A stretch of 64,000 nt of DNA from Glutamicibacter arilaitensis Re117 (GTDB lineage: Bacteria; Actinomycetota; Actinomycetes; Actinomycetales; Micrococcaceae): contig NC_014550.1 in assembly GCF_000197735.1 (NCBI RefSeq), positions 1,736,001 to 1,800,000 of the forward strand, in the 5' to 3' direction. Shown here in pieces: positions 8,309-15,856 of the stretch (the first letter of the stretch is position 1; each line of letters starts with the position of its first letter). The notes under the pieces were generated by a model. That model saw only the letters and a program-made list of their open reading frames with translations. It was not told the origin of the DNA and made no database searches. A program made the translations under genes and the position numbers.

Positions 8309-8347
8309 AGCAATGGCCAGTCCCTTTCGTCGGGTCTGGCCATTGCT
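8309..8347 (+). terminator. Perfect 12-bp hairpin before the second lepB
   Basis: AGCAATGGCCAG (8309-8320) pairs perfectly with CTGGCCATTGCT (8336-8347) around a 15-nt loop. There is no T run, so it may be a factor-assisted terminator for the lipoprotein gene or a structured leader for lepB. Confidence 0.5.
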
Positions 8348-8428
8348 GGGTCCAGGGGCAACTGGCCGTTGCGGAGCAATGATCAGTTGGGTCTTTGCTG
8401 GCACGTAAGATAGGGATCAGACGCAAGC

Positions 8429-9154
8429 ATGGAAGGTACTAATCGAATCGTGAGCGCAGCATCAGCCGAGAATCCTCAAAGCAGGGGACCGCTTTATAAA
8501 ATATGGCGCTTCGTCCGCGAGATTGTCATCATCATCGCGATTGCCTTGTTGCTCTCGTTCGTGATTAAGACTTTCTTCTTCCGTGCCTACTACATCCCAT
8601 CGGGCTCCATGGAACACACCTTGGAAGTCGATGACCGGATCTTCGCCAATCTCATGGTTCCCGGCCCATTCGAGCTGGAACGCGGAGATGTCGTTGTATT
8701 CCGTGACGACCAGCAGTGGCTGCCACCGCTGACCGAGTACCCCACCGCATTCCAAAATGTGCTCTCGTTTGTCGGTGTGCTTCCAGCGGCCGATGAGCAG
8801 TACCTGGTCAAGCGCATCATCGGCATGCCCGGTGACACCGTGGAATGCTGCACCGCAGAAGGTGCCATCACGATCAATGGCGAGCCCATCGACGAGCCGT
8901 ACATCTATGACGGAGACAGCCCATCAGATATGGAATTCAAGGTGACCGTCCCAGAAGGAAAGCTCTGGGTGATGGGCGATCACCGTGGCGCCAGCGCGGA
9001 TTCCCGCTTCCATGCCGATCGCCAAGGCGGATTCGTCGACATTGAATCCGTCCAAGGCCGCGCTTCGGTGATCTCGTGGCCTACTTCGCGCTGGGGCACC
9101 ATCGACTCCCATGAAGAAGTCTTCGCCAATGTCCCGCACGCAGTAGCTAAGTAG
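8429..9154 (+). CDS. lepB: Signal peptidase I (second copy)
   Basis: A 241-residue type I signal peptidase. One membrane anchor lies at about residues 28-50, the catalytic serine is Ser60 in YIPSGSMEHTL, and the lysine is Lys128 in YLVKRIIGMPGD; the LWVMGDHRGASADSR motif is also present. It has the canonical PSGSM context, while the first copy has ESNSM. ATG 8429 is used as start; an in-frame GTG at 8450 is possible. It is followed by rnhB and DUF2469, the usual actinobacterial order. Multiple signal peptidases with partly different substrates are known in Streptomyces. Confidence 0.94.
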   Translation: MEGTNRIVSAASAENPQSRGPLYKIWRFVREIVIIIAIALLLSFVIKTFFFRAYYIPSGSMEHTLEVDDRIFANLMVPGPFELERGDVVVFRDDQQWLPPLTEYPTAFQNVLSFVGVLPAADEQYLVKRIIGMPGDTVECCTAEGAITINGEPIDEPYIYDGDSPSDMEFKVTVPEGKLWVMGDHRGASADSRFHADRQGGFVDIESVQGRASVISWPTSRWGTIDSHEEVFANVPHAVAK

Positions 9155-9165
9155 AGTACCTTTCC

Positions 9166-9891
9166 ATGGCCGATTCCAAGAGCAAGGCAACCACACTCGA
9201 ACACGAGCGCGCCCTGGCCGCCAAGCACGGCGTCCGCTATATCGCTGCCGTCGATGAGGTGGGACGAGGCGCGCTGGCTGGTCCGATTACCGTCGGAATG
9301 ACCGTGATAGATATCCAGCAGGTCACCGAATTCCCTGCGCTGCGCGATTCAAAGCTCCTGAGCCCGGATACCCGGATGGCACTGGTTGACCCAGTGCGCC
9401 AATGGGCCGTTGGCTACGGCGTGGGGCATGCCTCGGCAACTGAAATCGATGAGCTCGGCGTCACTGGCGCCCTGCGCCTGGCTGGATCGCGGGCCATGGT
9501 GCAGTGCGCCATCCAGCCCGAAGCGGCACTTCTGGATGGCAGCTACGACTGGCTAACCGCGCCTGAACCGGATCTGTTCGATATCCTGGCCGACGACCGC
9601 GAGCCCGTTGGCCTGCGTATCCCGGTGGCTACCATCGTGAAGGGCGACATGACCTGCCAGGCGATTGCCGGGGCTTCCATTCTGGCCAAGGTCGAACGCG
9701 ACGTGATCATGGTTGGGCTGGCGACCGAGCACCCGGACTTCGGATGGGAGATCAACAAGGGCTATGCGACCGCCGCGCATCGTGCCGCGATCGTCGCCCA
9801 AGGTCCCTGCGACTACCACCGCAAGAGCTGGAACTTGACTTCGGGTGCTGATCAGGCCCAAGGTGAAGCCACGACAAAGAAAGCAAAGTGA
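9166..9891 (+). CDS. rnhB: Ribonuclease HII
   Basis: Cuts the RNA strand of RNA-DNA hybrids and removes misincorporated ribonucleotides. In the 241-residue protein the catalytic acidic residues are visible in AAVDEVGRGALAGP (Asp30, Glu31), and in the LLDGSYDWL and KGDMTCQAIAGASILAK segments; the C-terminal block NKGYATAAHRAAI with DYHRKSWN completes the family pattern. It is 11 bp downstream of lepB and its stop overlaps the start of the next gene by one base. Confidence 0.96.
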   Translation: MADSKSKATTLEHERALAAKHGVRYIAAVDEVGRGALAGPITVGMTVIDIQQVTEFPALRDSKLLSPDTRMALVDPVRQWAVGYGVGHASATEIDELGVTGALRLAGSRAMVQCAIQPEAALLDGSYDWLTAPEPDLFDILADDREPVGLRIPVATIVKGDMTCQAIAGASILAKVERDVIMVGLATEHPDFGWEINKGYATAAHRAAIVAQGPCDYHRKSWNLTSGADQAQGEATTKKAK

Positions 9892-10211
9892 TGGCTGCCG
9901 ACGACCTGGAAAACTACGAGTCCGACATGGAACTGCAGCTATACCGCGAGTACAAAACCGTGGCGGGGCTGTTCAATTACGTGGTCGAGACCGAACGCCG
10001 CTTCTACCTGGCCAACCAGGTGGACGTGAAAACCCTGAGCAACGCCGGGGAAGTCTACTTCGAACTGAACCTCACCGACGCGTGGGTGTGGGACATCTAC
10101 CGGCAAGGGCGTTTTGTGAAGTCCGTGAAGGTGCTGACGTTCAAGGACGTCAACGTCGAGGAACTGAATCGTGACGAGCTGCAGATCCCCAAGGAGGGGC
10201 TGGACTCCTGA
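9891..10211 (+). CDS. DUF2469 family protein
   Basis: 106 residues, starting at the ATG whose A is the last base of the rnhB stop (TGATG overlap). The sequence MAADDLENYESDMELQLYRE begins an actinobacteria-conserved family found next to rnhB and yraN (the Rv2901c type of mycobacteria). It is acidic, soluble and without motifs of known function; ETERRFYLANQVDV is a conserved patch. Function is unknown; coupling to rnhB suggests a nucleic-acid related role, which is inference. Confidence 0.9.
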   Translation: MAADDLENYESDMELQLYREYKTVAGLFNYVVETERRFYLANQVDVKTLSNAGEVYFELNLTDAWVWDIYRQGRFVKSVKVLTFKDVNVEELNRDELQIPKEGLDS

Positions 10212-10233
10212 ACGAATCAGCGTCTAATTAATC

Positions 10234-10278
10234 AAAGGCCGGCGCCAGTCCACATGAGTTGGACCGGCGCCGGCCTTT
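10234..10278. terminator. Bidirectional terminator between DUF2469 and proX
   Basis: AAAGGCCGGCGCC (10234-10246) pairs with GGCGCCGGCCTTT (10266-10278), with inner GTCCA/TGGAC. The A and T runs on both sides allow it to serve both converging genes. Confidence 0.88.
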
Positions 10279-10306
10279 GCAATTGAGGTCCGCAGCCCCA
10301 GACTTA

Positions 10307-11200
10307 CTAGGAAGCGGTCATGCGCTCGACGATGTCGGCGTGCTCTTCCATCCACTGGCGCACCAGCGGCTCGTAGTCATCAGTGTCGTTGTCTACGAAC
10401 AAGAGCTTCTCAAGGGTGTATAGCTCGTCCAGGCTCAACTTGAAGCCGCCCATCCAATCGGCAACCTCAGGGAAATCCTTGGCGAAGCCGGCACGGGAGT
10501 AGTTGTGGATGCTCTCGGTGTTGCCCAAAGATCCCTTTGGATCTTCCAGGTTTTTCACCGGGAACGAGGAGTAGGCCCAGTGTGGTTCCCACAAGGTCAC
10601 AACGATGTTCTCGCCGGCATCGGTGGCGGTTTTCAGCTCGGTGAGCATGGCCGAGGTGGAGCTGGTGACGAAGTCCATGTCCTCCAATCCGTAATCAGGG
10701 ATCACCGACTCCTCCATGGTGCGAGTCAGGCCAGCGCCTGCCTCGATGCCCACGATTTTGTTGTTGAACTTGTCGGCGTTGGCGGCCAGATCTTCCAGGG
10801 AATCGATCGGGGCGTCTTTGTTGACGGCAACGGTCAGCTTGGATTCGTCATTCCAGGCGCCCAGGTCCTCGATATCGGTCCCGAACTTGTCCAGGTAGTC
10901 CTTGTGGGTGACCGGCAGCCACACGTCGGTGGTCAGGTCGTAATCGCCCGAGGCCAGTCCGGAGAACAGTGGGGCAACGTCGGAGTATTCCAGGTTGACG
11001 TCGTAACCTTTGTCCTCCAGTACGGCCTTCCACAGTTCGCTGGTGGCAATGCCCTCATCCCAGCCGTTGAAGACCGCGATGGTTACTTCCTTCGACGCTT
11101 GTGCGTCGCCTTCGCCTCCGGCATCGCTGCTGGAGCACGCGGTAAGTCCCAATGCCGCAGTGGCGGCCAGTGCGCCAAACTTCATAATGGTGCGATTCAT
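10307..11200 (-). CDS. proX: Glycine betaine/choline ABC transporter substrate-binding lipoprotein
   Basis: 297 residues with a lipoprotein signal peptide (LTAC, Cys22) and an OpuAC-type type II binding fold: TIAVFNGWDEG, TDVWLPVTHKDY, GIEAGAGLTRTMEE and VVTLWEPHWAYSSF. The tryptophans in the NGW, DVW and EPHW segments fit the aromatic cage that holds quaternary amines. It is the last gene of the minus-strand proV-proW-proX operon, 108 bp after proW, and would deliver compatible solutes for osmotic protection. Confidence 0.92.
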   Translation of the reverse strand: MNRTIMKFGALAATAALGLTACSSSDAGGEGDAQASKEVTIAVFNGWDEGIATSELWKAVLEDKGYDVNLEYSDVAPLFSGLASGDYDLTTDVWLPVTHKDYLDKFGTDIEDLGAWNDESKLTVAVNKDAPIDSLEDLAANADKFNNKIVGIEAGAGLTRTMEESVIPDYGLEDMDFVTSSTSAMLTELKTATDAGENIVVTLWEPHWAYSSFPVKNLEDPKGSLGNTESIHNYSRAGFAKDFPEVADWMGGFKLSLDELYTLEKLLFVDNDTDDYEPLVRQWMEEHADIVERMTAS

Positions 11201-11308
11201 GATCTATCCCTTTCCATGGCGCTGGTCTTTCCAGTCGCCGTCCGACCCCGGGGATCCGAAGCCGGTGGCGGAAGTCGAGCTTCCGCCCATGCTCGTTGCG
11301 CGTTGCCC

Positions 11309-12205
11309 TCAGGCGGCCAGCTGCTGCTCCCTTGCGGTGCGAGCGGCCTTGCGCTTCTTGGCGAACAGCGCGAACAATCCAGATTGCCGTCCGAAGGCGT
11401 TGGTCAGCCGGTCCAGGATCATCGCCAGGATGACCACGGCCAGCCCGGCTTCCACGCCCAGCGCGGTGTCCAGGCGGGAGAGCGAGCTGATCACATCGCC
11501 ACCCAGGCCGCCGGCGCCGACCATTCCGGCGATCACGACCATGGACAGCGAAAGCATGATGACCTGGTTAACGCCGGCCATGATGGTGGGCAGTGCCAGC
11601 GGAAGCTGGATTTGCCGCAGGATACGTCCCGGTGAGGAGCCGAAAGCCTGCCCGGCCTCAACTACTTCGCTATCCACCGAGCGGATGCCCAGCTCGGTGA
11701 AGCGCACGCCAGGGGCCAGCGCGAAGATGATAGTGGCCACGATGCCCGGTGCTACGCCGACGCGGAAGAGCATCAGCGCAGGGATCAGGTAGACGAAGGC
11801 CGGCATGGTCTGCAAGAAGTCCAGCACCGGGCGGACAACCTGCGAGAAGCCGTCGGATTTCGCGGCCCAGATGCCCAGCGGAAGCGCGATCAGCAAGGCC
11901 CAGAAGGCGGCGACGATGACCAGCGCCAGGGTGCTCATCGCATTTTCCCACTGGTCCACGCCAACGATGACCAGCAGGCCCAGCACTGCGCCGAGCATGA
12001 ATTGCCAGCCGCGGGCCAGCAGTGCGATCAGGCCGATCAAGATGGTTACCACAGCGAAACTCGGGGTAGAGAGCACCAGGTAGAGTCCGTCGTACATCTC
12101 TATGAAGATCGTGCGCAGCACCGAGAAGAAGCCGTCGAGATTGGCAATGATCCAGTCGATGGCATCTTCGGAGACGTCGCCGATCGGGATGCGGAAGTTG
12201 TCCAT
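11309..12205 (-). CDS. proW: Glycine betaine ABC transporter permease
   Basis: 298 residues with at least six membrane segments and the inner-membrane ABC permease EAA-type loop around EAGQAFGSSPGRILRQIQLP. The N-terminus (IPIGDVSEDAIDWI) matches ProW/OpuAB proteins. Its start ATG overlaps the proV stop by one base (TAATG), so translation is coupled. It forms the channel of the osmoprotectant importer with the proV ATPase. Confidence 0.93.
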   Translation of the reverse strand: MDNFRIPIGDVSEDAIDWIIANLDGFFSVLRTIFIEMYDGLYLVLSTPSFAVVTILIGLIALLARGWQFMLGAVLGLLVIVGVDQWENAMSTLALVIVAAFWALLIALPLGIWAAKSDGFSQVVRPVLDFLQTMPAFVYLIPALMLFRVGVAPGIVATIIFALAPGVRFTELGIRSVDSEVVEAGQAFGSSPGRILRQIQLPLALPTIMAGVNQVIMLSLSMVVIAGMVGAGGLGGDVISSLSRLDTALGVEAGLAVVILAMILDRLTNAFGRQSGLFALFAKKRKAARTAREQQLAA

Positions 12206-13473
12206 TAGTTCTTCTCCGGTTCAATCTGCAGCACCGCGTCAACGATGTCGCTGGGCAGCGGGCTGTCGAGCACGCTGATTTCCTCGGTCTGCGGGGTGGT
12301 GGAAGCAAGTGCCGCCAGCAGGGTCACCCGCGGGATGACTCCTAGCAGGCGGTTCTCGGCATCGGTGACGGTGACGGGCAGGGGAGATTCCACGGACGGG
12401 ACGAACAAGTCGATCAGCGCCGTGTCTGCATCCACCGTGGACAGCGCGGAGATCTTCGAGCTCAGCGAGCTTTCGCCGCGGCGCACCAGCTTGAGCGCAT
12501 CGCGGTCGGTGATCATGCCGAGAACCTTGCGATCCCGGCCCGTAACGATGGCCGCCGAGGCAACGGCGTCGCGCATCTGCCGCAGGGCGGCGCGCGGGCC
12601 GGCGTTTTCCTGGATCACCGAGCGGCCAGGAACCATGACCGAGGCGGCGGTGAGCACGCGGGCGCGGTCTACGTCCTGCACGAACTGCTCGACGTAGTCG
12701 TTGGCTGGATCGGTGAGGATCTCCTCAGGAGTGCCGATCTGCACGATGCGCCCATCGCGCATCACCGCGATGCGGTCGCCGAGGAACATGGCCTCATTCA
12801 GGTCGTGCGTGATGAACACGATCGTCTTGCCCAAGGTGGCTTGGAGCTCCACGAGTTGTTCTTGCATTTCGCGGCGGATCAGCGGGTCCAGCGCGGAGAA
12901 AGCTTCGTCCATGAGCAAGATCTCGGTGTCGGCCGATAGCGCGCGGGCGATGCCTACGCGCTGCTGCATGCCGCCGGAGAGCTCGCTTGGCATCTTCTCG
13001 CCCCAGCCGTCCAATCCCACCAGCTTCAGTGTTTTGGCGGCGGTGGCCAGTCGTTCGGCGCGTCCCACGCCCTGCTGCTCCAGCGGGTAGGCGACGTTTT
13101 CGAGCACGCTGCGGTGCGGAAGCAAGGCGAAATGCTGGAACACCATCGAAACGCGCTTGCGGCGCACTGCGCGCAGCTTGGCCGGCTGCATCCCGGTGAT
13201 TATGTCTTCGCCGAGGCTCACGGTGCCGGCACTGGCTTCCCACAGGCCGTTGAGCGTCCGGATCAGGGTGGATTTTCCGGATCCTGACAGGCCCATGACA
13301 ACGAAAATCTCCCCGGTCTTGACTTCAAAGGACGCGTCGATGACTGCCGCTGTATTGCCCGAGGGCAGCTTCTCACGCGGTGTCCCGGATTCAAGTTGCT
13401 TGACCGCGTCTTTCGGCTTGCGACCGAAGACCTTGTAAAGCCCTTCAACCTTCAATGCGATATTGGTGGTCAT
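12205..13473 (-). CDS. proV: Glycine betaine ABC transporter ATP-binding protein with CBS domains
   Basis: 422 residues. The start ATG at 13473 has GGAGAC five bases upstream; a longer frame exists but lacks support. The ATPase domain shows Walker A GLSGSGKST, the signature ELSGGMQQRVGIARAL and Walker B EILLMDEAFSALDPL. Two CBS-like domains follow (about 270-410), which in OpuA-type importers sense ionic strength or nucleotide. The N-terminal segment VFGRKPKDAVKQLESG is typical of ProV. First gene of the proVWX operon. Confidence 0.94.
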   Translation of the reverse strand: MTTNIALKVEGLYKVFGRKPKDAVKQLESGTPREKLPSGNTAAVIDASFEVKTGEIFVVMGLSGSGKSTLIRTLNGLWEASAGTVSLGEDIITGMQPAKLRAVRRKRVSMVFQHFALLPHRSVLENVAYPLEQQGVGRAERLATAAKTLKLVGLDGWGEKMPSELSGGMQQRVGIARALSADTEILLMDEAFSALDPLIRREMQEQLVELQATLGKTIVFITHDLNEAMFLGDRIAVMRDGRIVQIGTPEEILTDPANDYVEQFVQDVDRARVLTAASVMVPGRSVIQENAGPRAALRQMRDAVASAAIVTGRDRKVLGMITDRDALKLVRRGESSLSSKISALSTVDADTALIDLFVPSVESPLPVTVTDAENRLLGVIPRVTLLAALASTTPQTEEISVLDSPLPSDIVDAVLQIEPEKN

Positions 13474-13907
13474 TGTCTCCACTGCCCATCTGCCCGAAGG
13501 CATTGGCTGGTAATGGACCAGCATGCAGGAATTGTTCCATCTGCAATTCGCGCCGTCCGAGGAAAAGCATTCCGGACCGCGCAGGTCCTGGTTCGAGTGT
13601 TATCGGTGATCGTGTCGGACGCGTCGTCACCGATTGCCCACCCTAGCAAAAATGCGCCTCTGGGCGGGGCCAACTCTTTGTATTTCGAGGTCTGAACCCC
13701 CTTCCGCGACCTATTCTGCCCCGGAATTACGCTACAAACCAGATGTTATGCAAACGTTATTAGATCTTTGCAATTCATCCATAATTCGAGTGCAACGCCC
13801 ACCAAGGCAATAACCTCGCCCATTGGCCGCTGGGAGAAATCCCGTCTACGTGAATCTACCCAGAAATAACTGTCTGGCACCATGCATTTGCTTGCCGAAT
13901 CCAACAA
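13474..13907. other. Non-coding region between proV and the insertion sequence
   Basis: About 430 bp without a convincing gene. It contains the candidate proV promoter. A small minus-strand frame (start near 13880, ending at 13746) reads on across the insertion-sequence end but has no ribosome site or recognisable product. Confidence 0.5.
13745..13773 (-). promoter_or_regulatory. Candidate promoter for proVWX
   Basis: On the minus strand, TTGCAA (13773-13768) and CATAAC (13750-13745) are 17 bp apart, pointing toward proV. The resulting leader would be about 260 nt, which is long, so this is only a candidate. Confidence 0.3.
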
Positions 13908-13915
13908 CTTTTGAG
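13908..13915. repeat. Target-site duplication, left copy
   Basis: CTTTTGAG directly before the left end of the insertion sequence; the same 8 bp follow the right end at 15332-15339. Confidence 0.9.
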
Positions 13916-13939
13916 GGCTCTTCGAGTTTAAGCGTGGTG
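13916..13939 (+). repeat. Left inverted repeat of the ISL3 element
   Basis: 24 bp starting GGCTCTTCGAGTTTAAGC; it differs from the right repeat at two positions. Confidence 0.93.
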
Positions 13940-13947
13940 CAGGATGC

Positions 13948-15264
13948 TCAGCACGGCCGTAGCCCCGCCGTGTATAACAATATCCTGACCCGGTAATGAC
14001 CATGATTCCGATAACCCCGACCGATCCGTTTCAAGTTCTTCGCCGTCAGGTTCGCCGCCTCGCTCCGAGCATTCGTCAACCGCGTACGAATGAACACCAG
14101 CAACTCCCGACGCCACGCAGTCAGCGTCCGGAACAACGACTTCGCTTCCACCATTTTCGTTGTCTTCACCGATTTCTCCAGCACCGCCCACCTCGATTGA
14201 AAATCATGGATATCCCTGGTTTTCAACAGCTCCCGCACGTGTTCCTTAATCCCATAAATCACGCCCAGCTCAGGATCTGCTTCAAGGATCAACTTCAGCC
14301 GCTCAACTTGCCTAATCGACAAGTTCTCCAAATTGCAGGTCAACAGTTTCCGATACTTGTAGGCCGGATCAGCGGCCCTTCCTCGGCGCTGGAGCACCTC
14401 GTGGGAGCGACGCCGGCGCACCTGAGTAATCATGAGATTCGCCCGCTGAATGACATGAAAATGGTCCACGCTGATCTTTGCTTTCGGCAGGTTCTCCCGC
14501 ACCGCTTTGCGGAACTCAGCAGACATGTCAATGGCCACGTACTGTACTCGTTGACGCCAGTACCGTGGCCGGGACTTCAACCACTTCTTCACCGCTGCAC
14601 AGCGTCGTCCGTCCACAATATCTAGAATTTTTCCGGTATCCAGGTCGGTGAAGACAATAGACCACGGCTCAATACGGACCACTTTCCCGGTGCGGCCGCG
14701 TGCGTAGCGGACCTTACGAAAACGGTGCTCATCAATACCGAGGCGGCGGATGAACATGCGGTCCACGTTGCCTACAAGCTCACCGACCATGTTCGCTCTT
14801 GCCATCACGGTTGGCCAGGAAACTTGGTACGCAGAAGCGACCCTGGACACGGCTCGCAGTTCGCAGCTCATCTCGTCCACGAGCTTTTGAGAGAGCCTGG
14901 TAGTGATTCTGGCCCTCAACGGTAGCTGTTCGGTGGTTTGCACGAACGAGCGGCGTTCGCAGGCGGTCTCTTGGCAGGCCATCCGGCGTTTGCGCACCAG
15001 GACCTTAATGTCGTTGCCACCGGTTGGGAGGTCTTTGACCCGGTGCACTGGTCTGGCGTGGATGCGGGTGGTGATCACCCCACAAGTTGGACAGGCTGCC
15101 TCTGTGGCTTTGGGCTCGATAAGGACTTGTCGTCCGGCTGGTTCTTGGGTTGCGTCGATGACGCGGTAGTCAGTGAGGTTGAGAAGAATCGACGCAGCGT
15201 CGTTTCCACCGGTATCCTTAAACACGGCTCGTAGTTCCTTGCTGATGGTTTGTCTAGACAACAT
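13948..15264 (-). CDS. tnpA: ISL3-family transposase
   Basis: 438-residue DDE transposase. An N-terminal zinc-finger region has CPTCGVITTRIHARPVHR (about 58-75) and further cysteines at about 97-102; a helix-turn-helix lies near 140-160. The catalytic domain shows Asp178 (LGIDEHRF), Asp246 (VAIDMSAEF, with DHFHVIQ close by) and Glu402 in ARSEAANLTAKNLKRIGRG. No frameshift or stop, so it is probably active. It occupies almost the whole element. Confidence 0.93.
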   Translation of the reverse strand: MLSRQTISKELRAVFKDTGGNDAASILLNLTDYRVIDATQEPAGRQVLIEPKATEAACPTCGVITTRIHARPVHRVKDLPTGGNDIKVLVRKRRMACQETACERRSFVQTTEQLPLRARITTRLSQKLVDEMSCELRAVSRVASAYQVSWPTVMARANMVGELVGNVDRMFIRRLGIDEHRFRKVRYARGRTGKVVRIEPWSIVFTDLDTGKILDIVDGRRCAAVKKWLKSRPRYWRQRVQYVAIDMSAEFRKAVRENLPKAKISVDHFHVIQRANLMITQVRRRRSHEVLQRRGRAADPAYKYRKLLTCNLENLSIRQVERLKLILEADPELGVIYGIKEHVRELLKTRDIHDFQSRWAVLEKSVKTTKMVEAKSLFRTLTAWRRELLVFIRTRLTNARSEAANLTAKNLKRIGRGYRNHGHYRVRILLYTAGLRPC

Positions 15265-15307
15265 CCATTTTCGCAGAGGACTGCGGGCCTTACTTATTTT
15301 TCGGGCT

Positions 15308-15331
15308 CACCACGCTAAAACTTGAAGAGCC
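15308..15331 (-). repeat. Right inverted repeat of the ISL3 element
   Basis: Read on the minus strand it starts GGCTCTTCAAGTTTTAGC. It lies 43 bp upstream of the transposase start. Confidence 0.93.
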
Positions 15332-15339
15332 CTTTTGAG
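15332..15339. repeat. Target-site duplication, right copy
   Basis: CTTTTGAG, identical to 13908-13915. Confidence 0.9.
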
Positions 15340-15493
15340 CAATATTTCTCGCGGTTTTTACGAGGAGATTTCAGGAGTTTATCCCGATATTGCTAATTGC
15401 AGTTATCCACAGACGGCGATTGGATCCCGGCTGCTCTCGATCATCGCTTCGAGGATTGAAGTATCGATCAGATTGCATAACAAGGAGAGCCAC

Positions 15494-15856
15494 ATGCGTA
15501 CCGCAAGTCAACGCCTCGGAGCGGCCGGCGAACTGGCCGCTGCCCGCTTTCTTCGTGAAAACAACTATGAAGTGCTCGATCGCAATTGGCGTTGCCAGGC
15601 AGGGGAACTTGACTTGGTGGCGCGGGCCGGCAACGGCCAGCTGGTCGCCATCGAAGTCAAGACCCGCAGCTCCCAGCGTTTTGGCACCGGCTTCGATGCG
15701 ATCAATGCCGCCAAGTACCATCGGCTGCAGAAGCTGCTGATCTTCTGGGCGCAGGCGCACCGGATGTTCATGCCCCAGTTGCGCGTGGACGTCGTTGAGG
15801 TCTATCCCACCGCTGGCGGGTTCGAATGCCAGTTGCACCAAGACGTGCGCTCATGA
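15494..15856 (+). CDS. yraN: YraN/UPF0102 family nuclease-like protein
   Basis: 120 residues from ATG 15494, chosen for the AAGGAGAG site just upstream. The fold is predicted to be restriction-endonuclease-like: GAAGELAAARFLRENNYEVL, then RCQAGELDLVAR and VAIEVKTRSS, giving the E-D-ExK catalytic pattern. Substrate is unknown; it is associated with DNA recombination genes. The stop overlaps the comM start (ATGA). The insertion sequence ends only about 160 bp upstream, so the promoter region may have been altered. Confidence 0.92.
   Translation: MRTASQRLGAAGELAAARFLRENNYEVLDRNWRCQAGELDLVARAGNGQLVAIEVKTRSSQRFGTGFDAINAAKYHRLQKLLIFWAQAHRMFMPQLRVDVVEVYPTAGGFECQLHQDVRS

Larger units (their letters stand above)
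13916..15331 (-). mobile_element. Complete ISL3-family insertion sequence (1416 bp)
   Basis: The ends form 24-bp inverted repeats beginning GGCTCTTC and ending AGCGTGGTG (13916-13939 and 15308-15331), with 22 of 24 positions identical. Perfect 8-bp target duplications (CTTTTGAG) flank the element. Start sequence GGCTCTTC, 8-bp duplications, about 1.4 kb size and a single transposase gene all fit ISL3. The element looks intact and the duplications are unmutated, so the insertion is probably recent. It landed between proV and yraN without cutting a recognisable gene. Confidence 0.95.

Noticed and set aside
13746..13880. Small minus-strand frame next to the insertion sequence, perhaps a gene cut by it
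   Set aside because: With the element removed the frame meets a stop upstream and has no ribosome site or homology signal.
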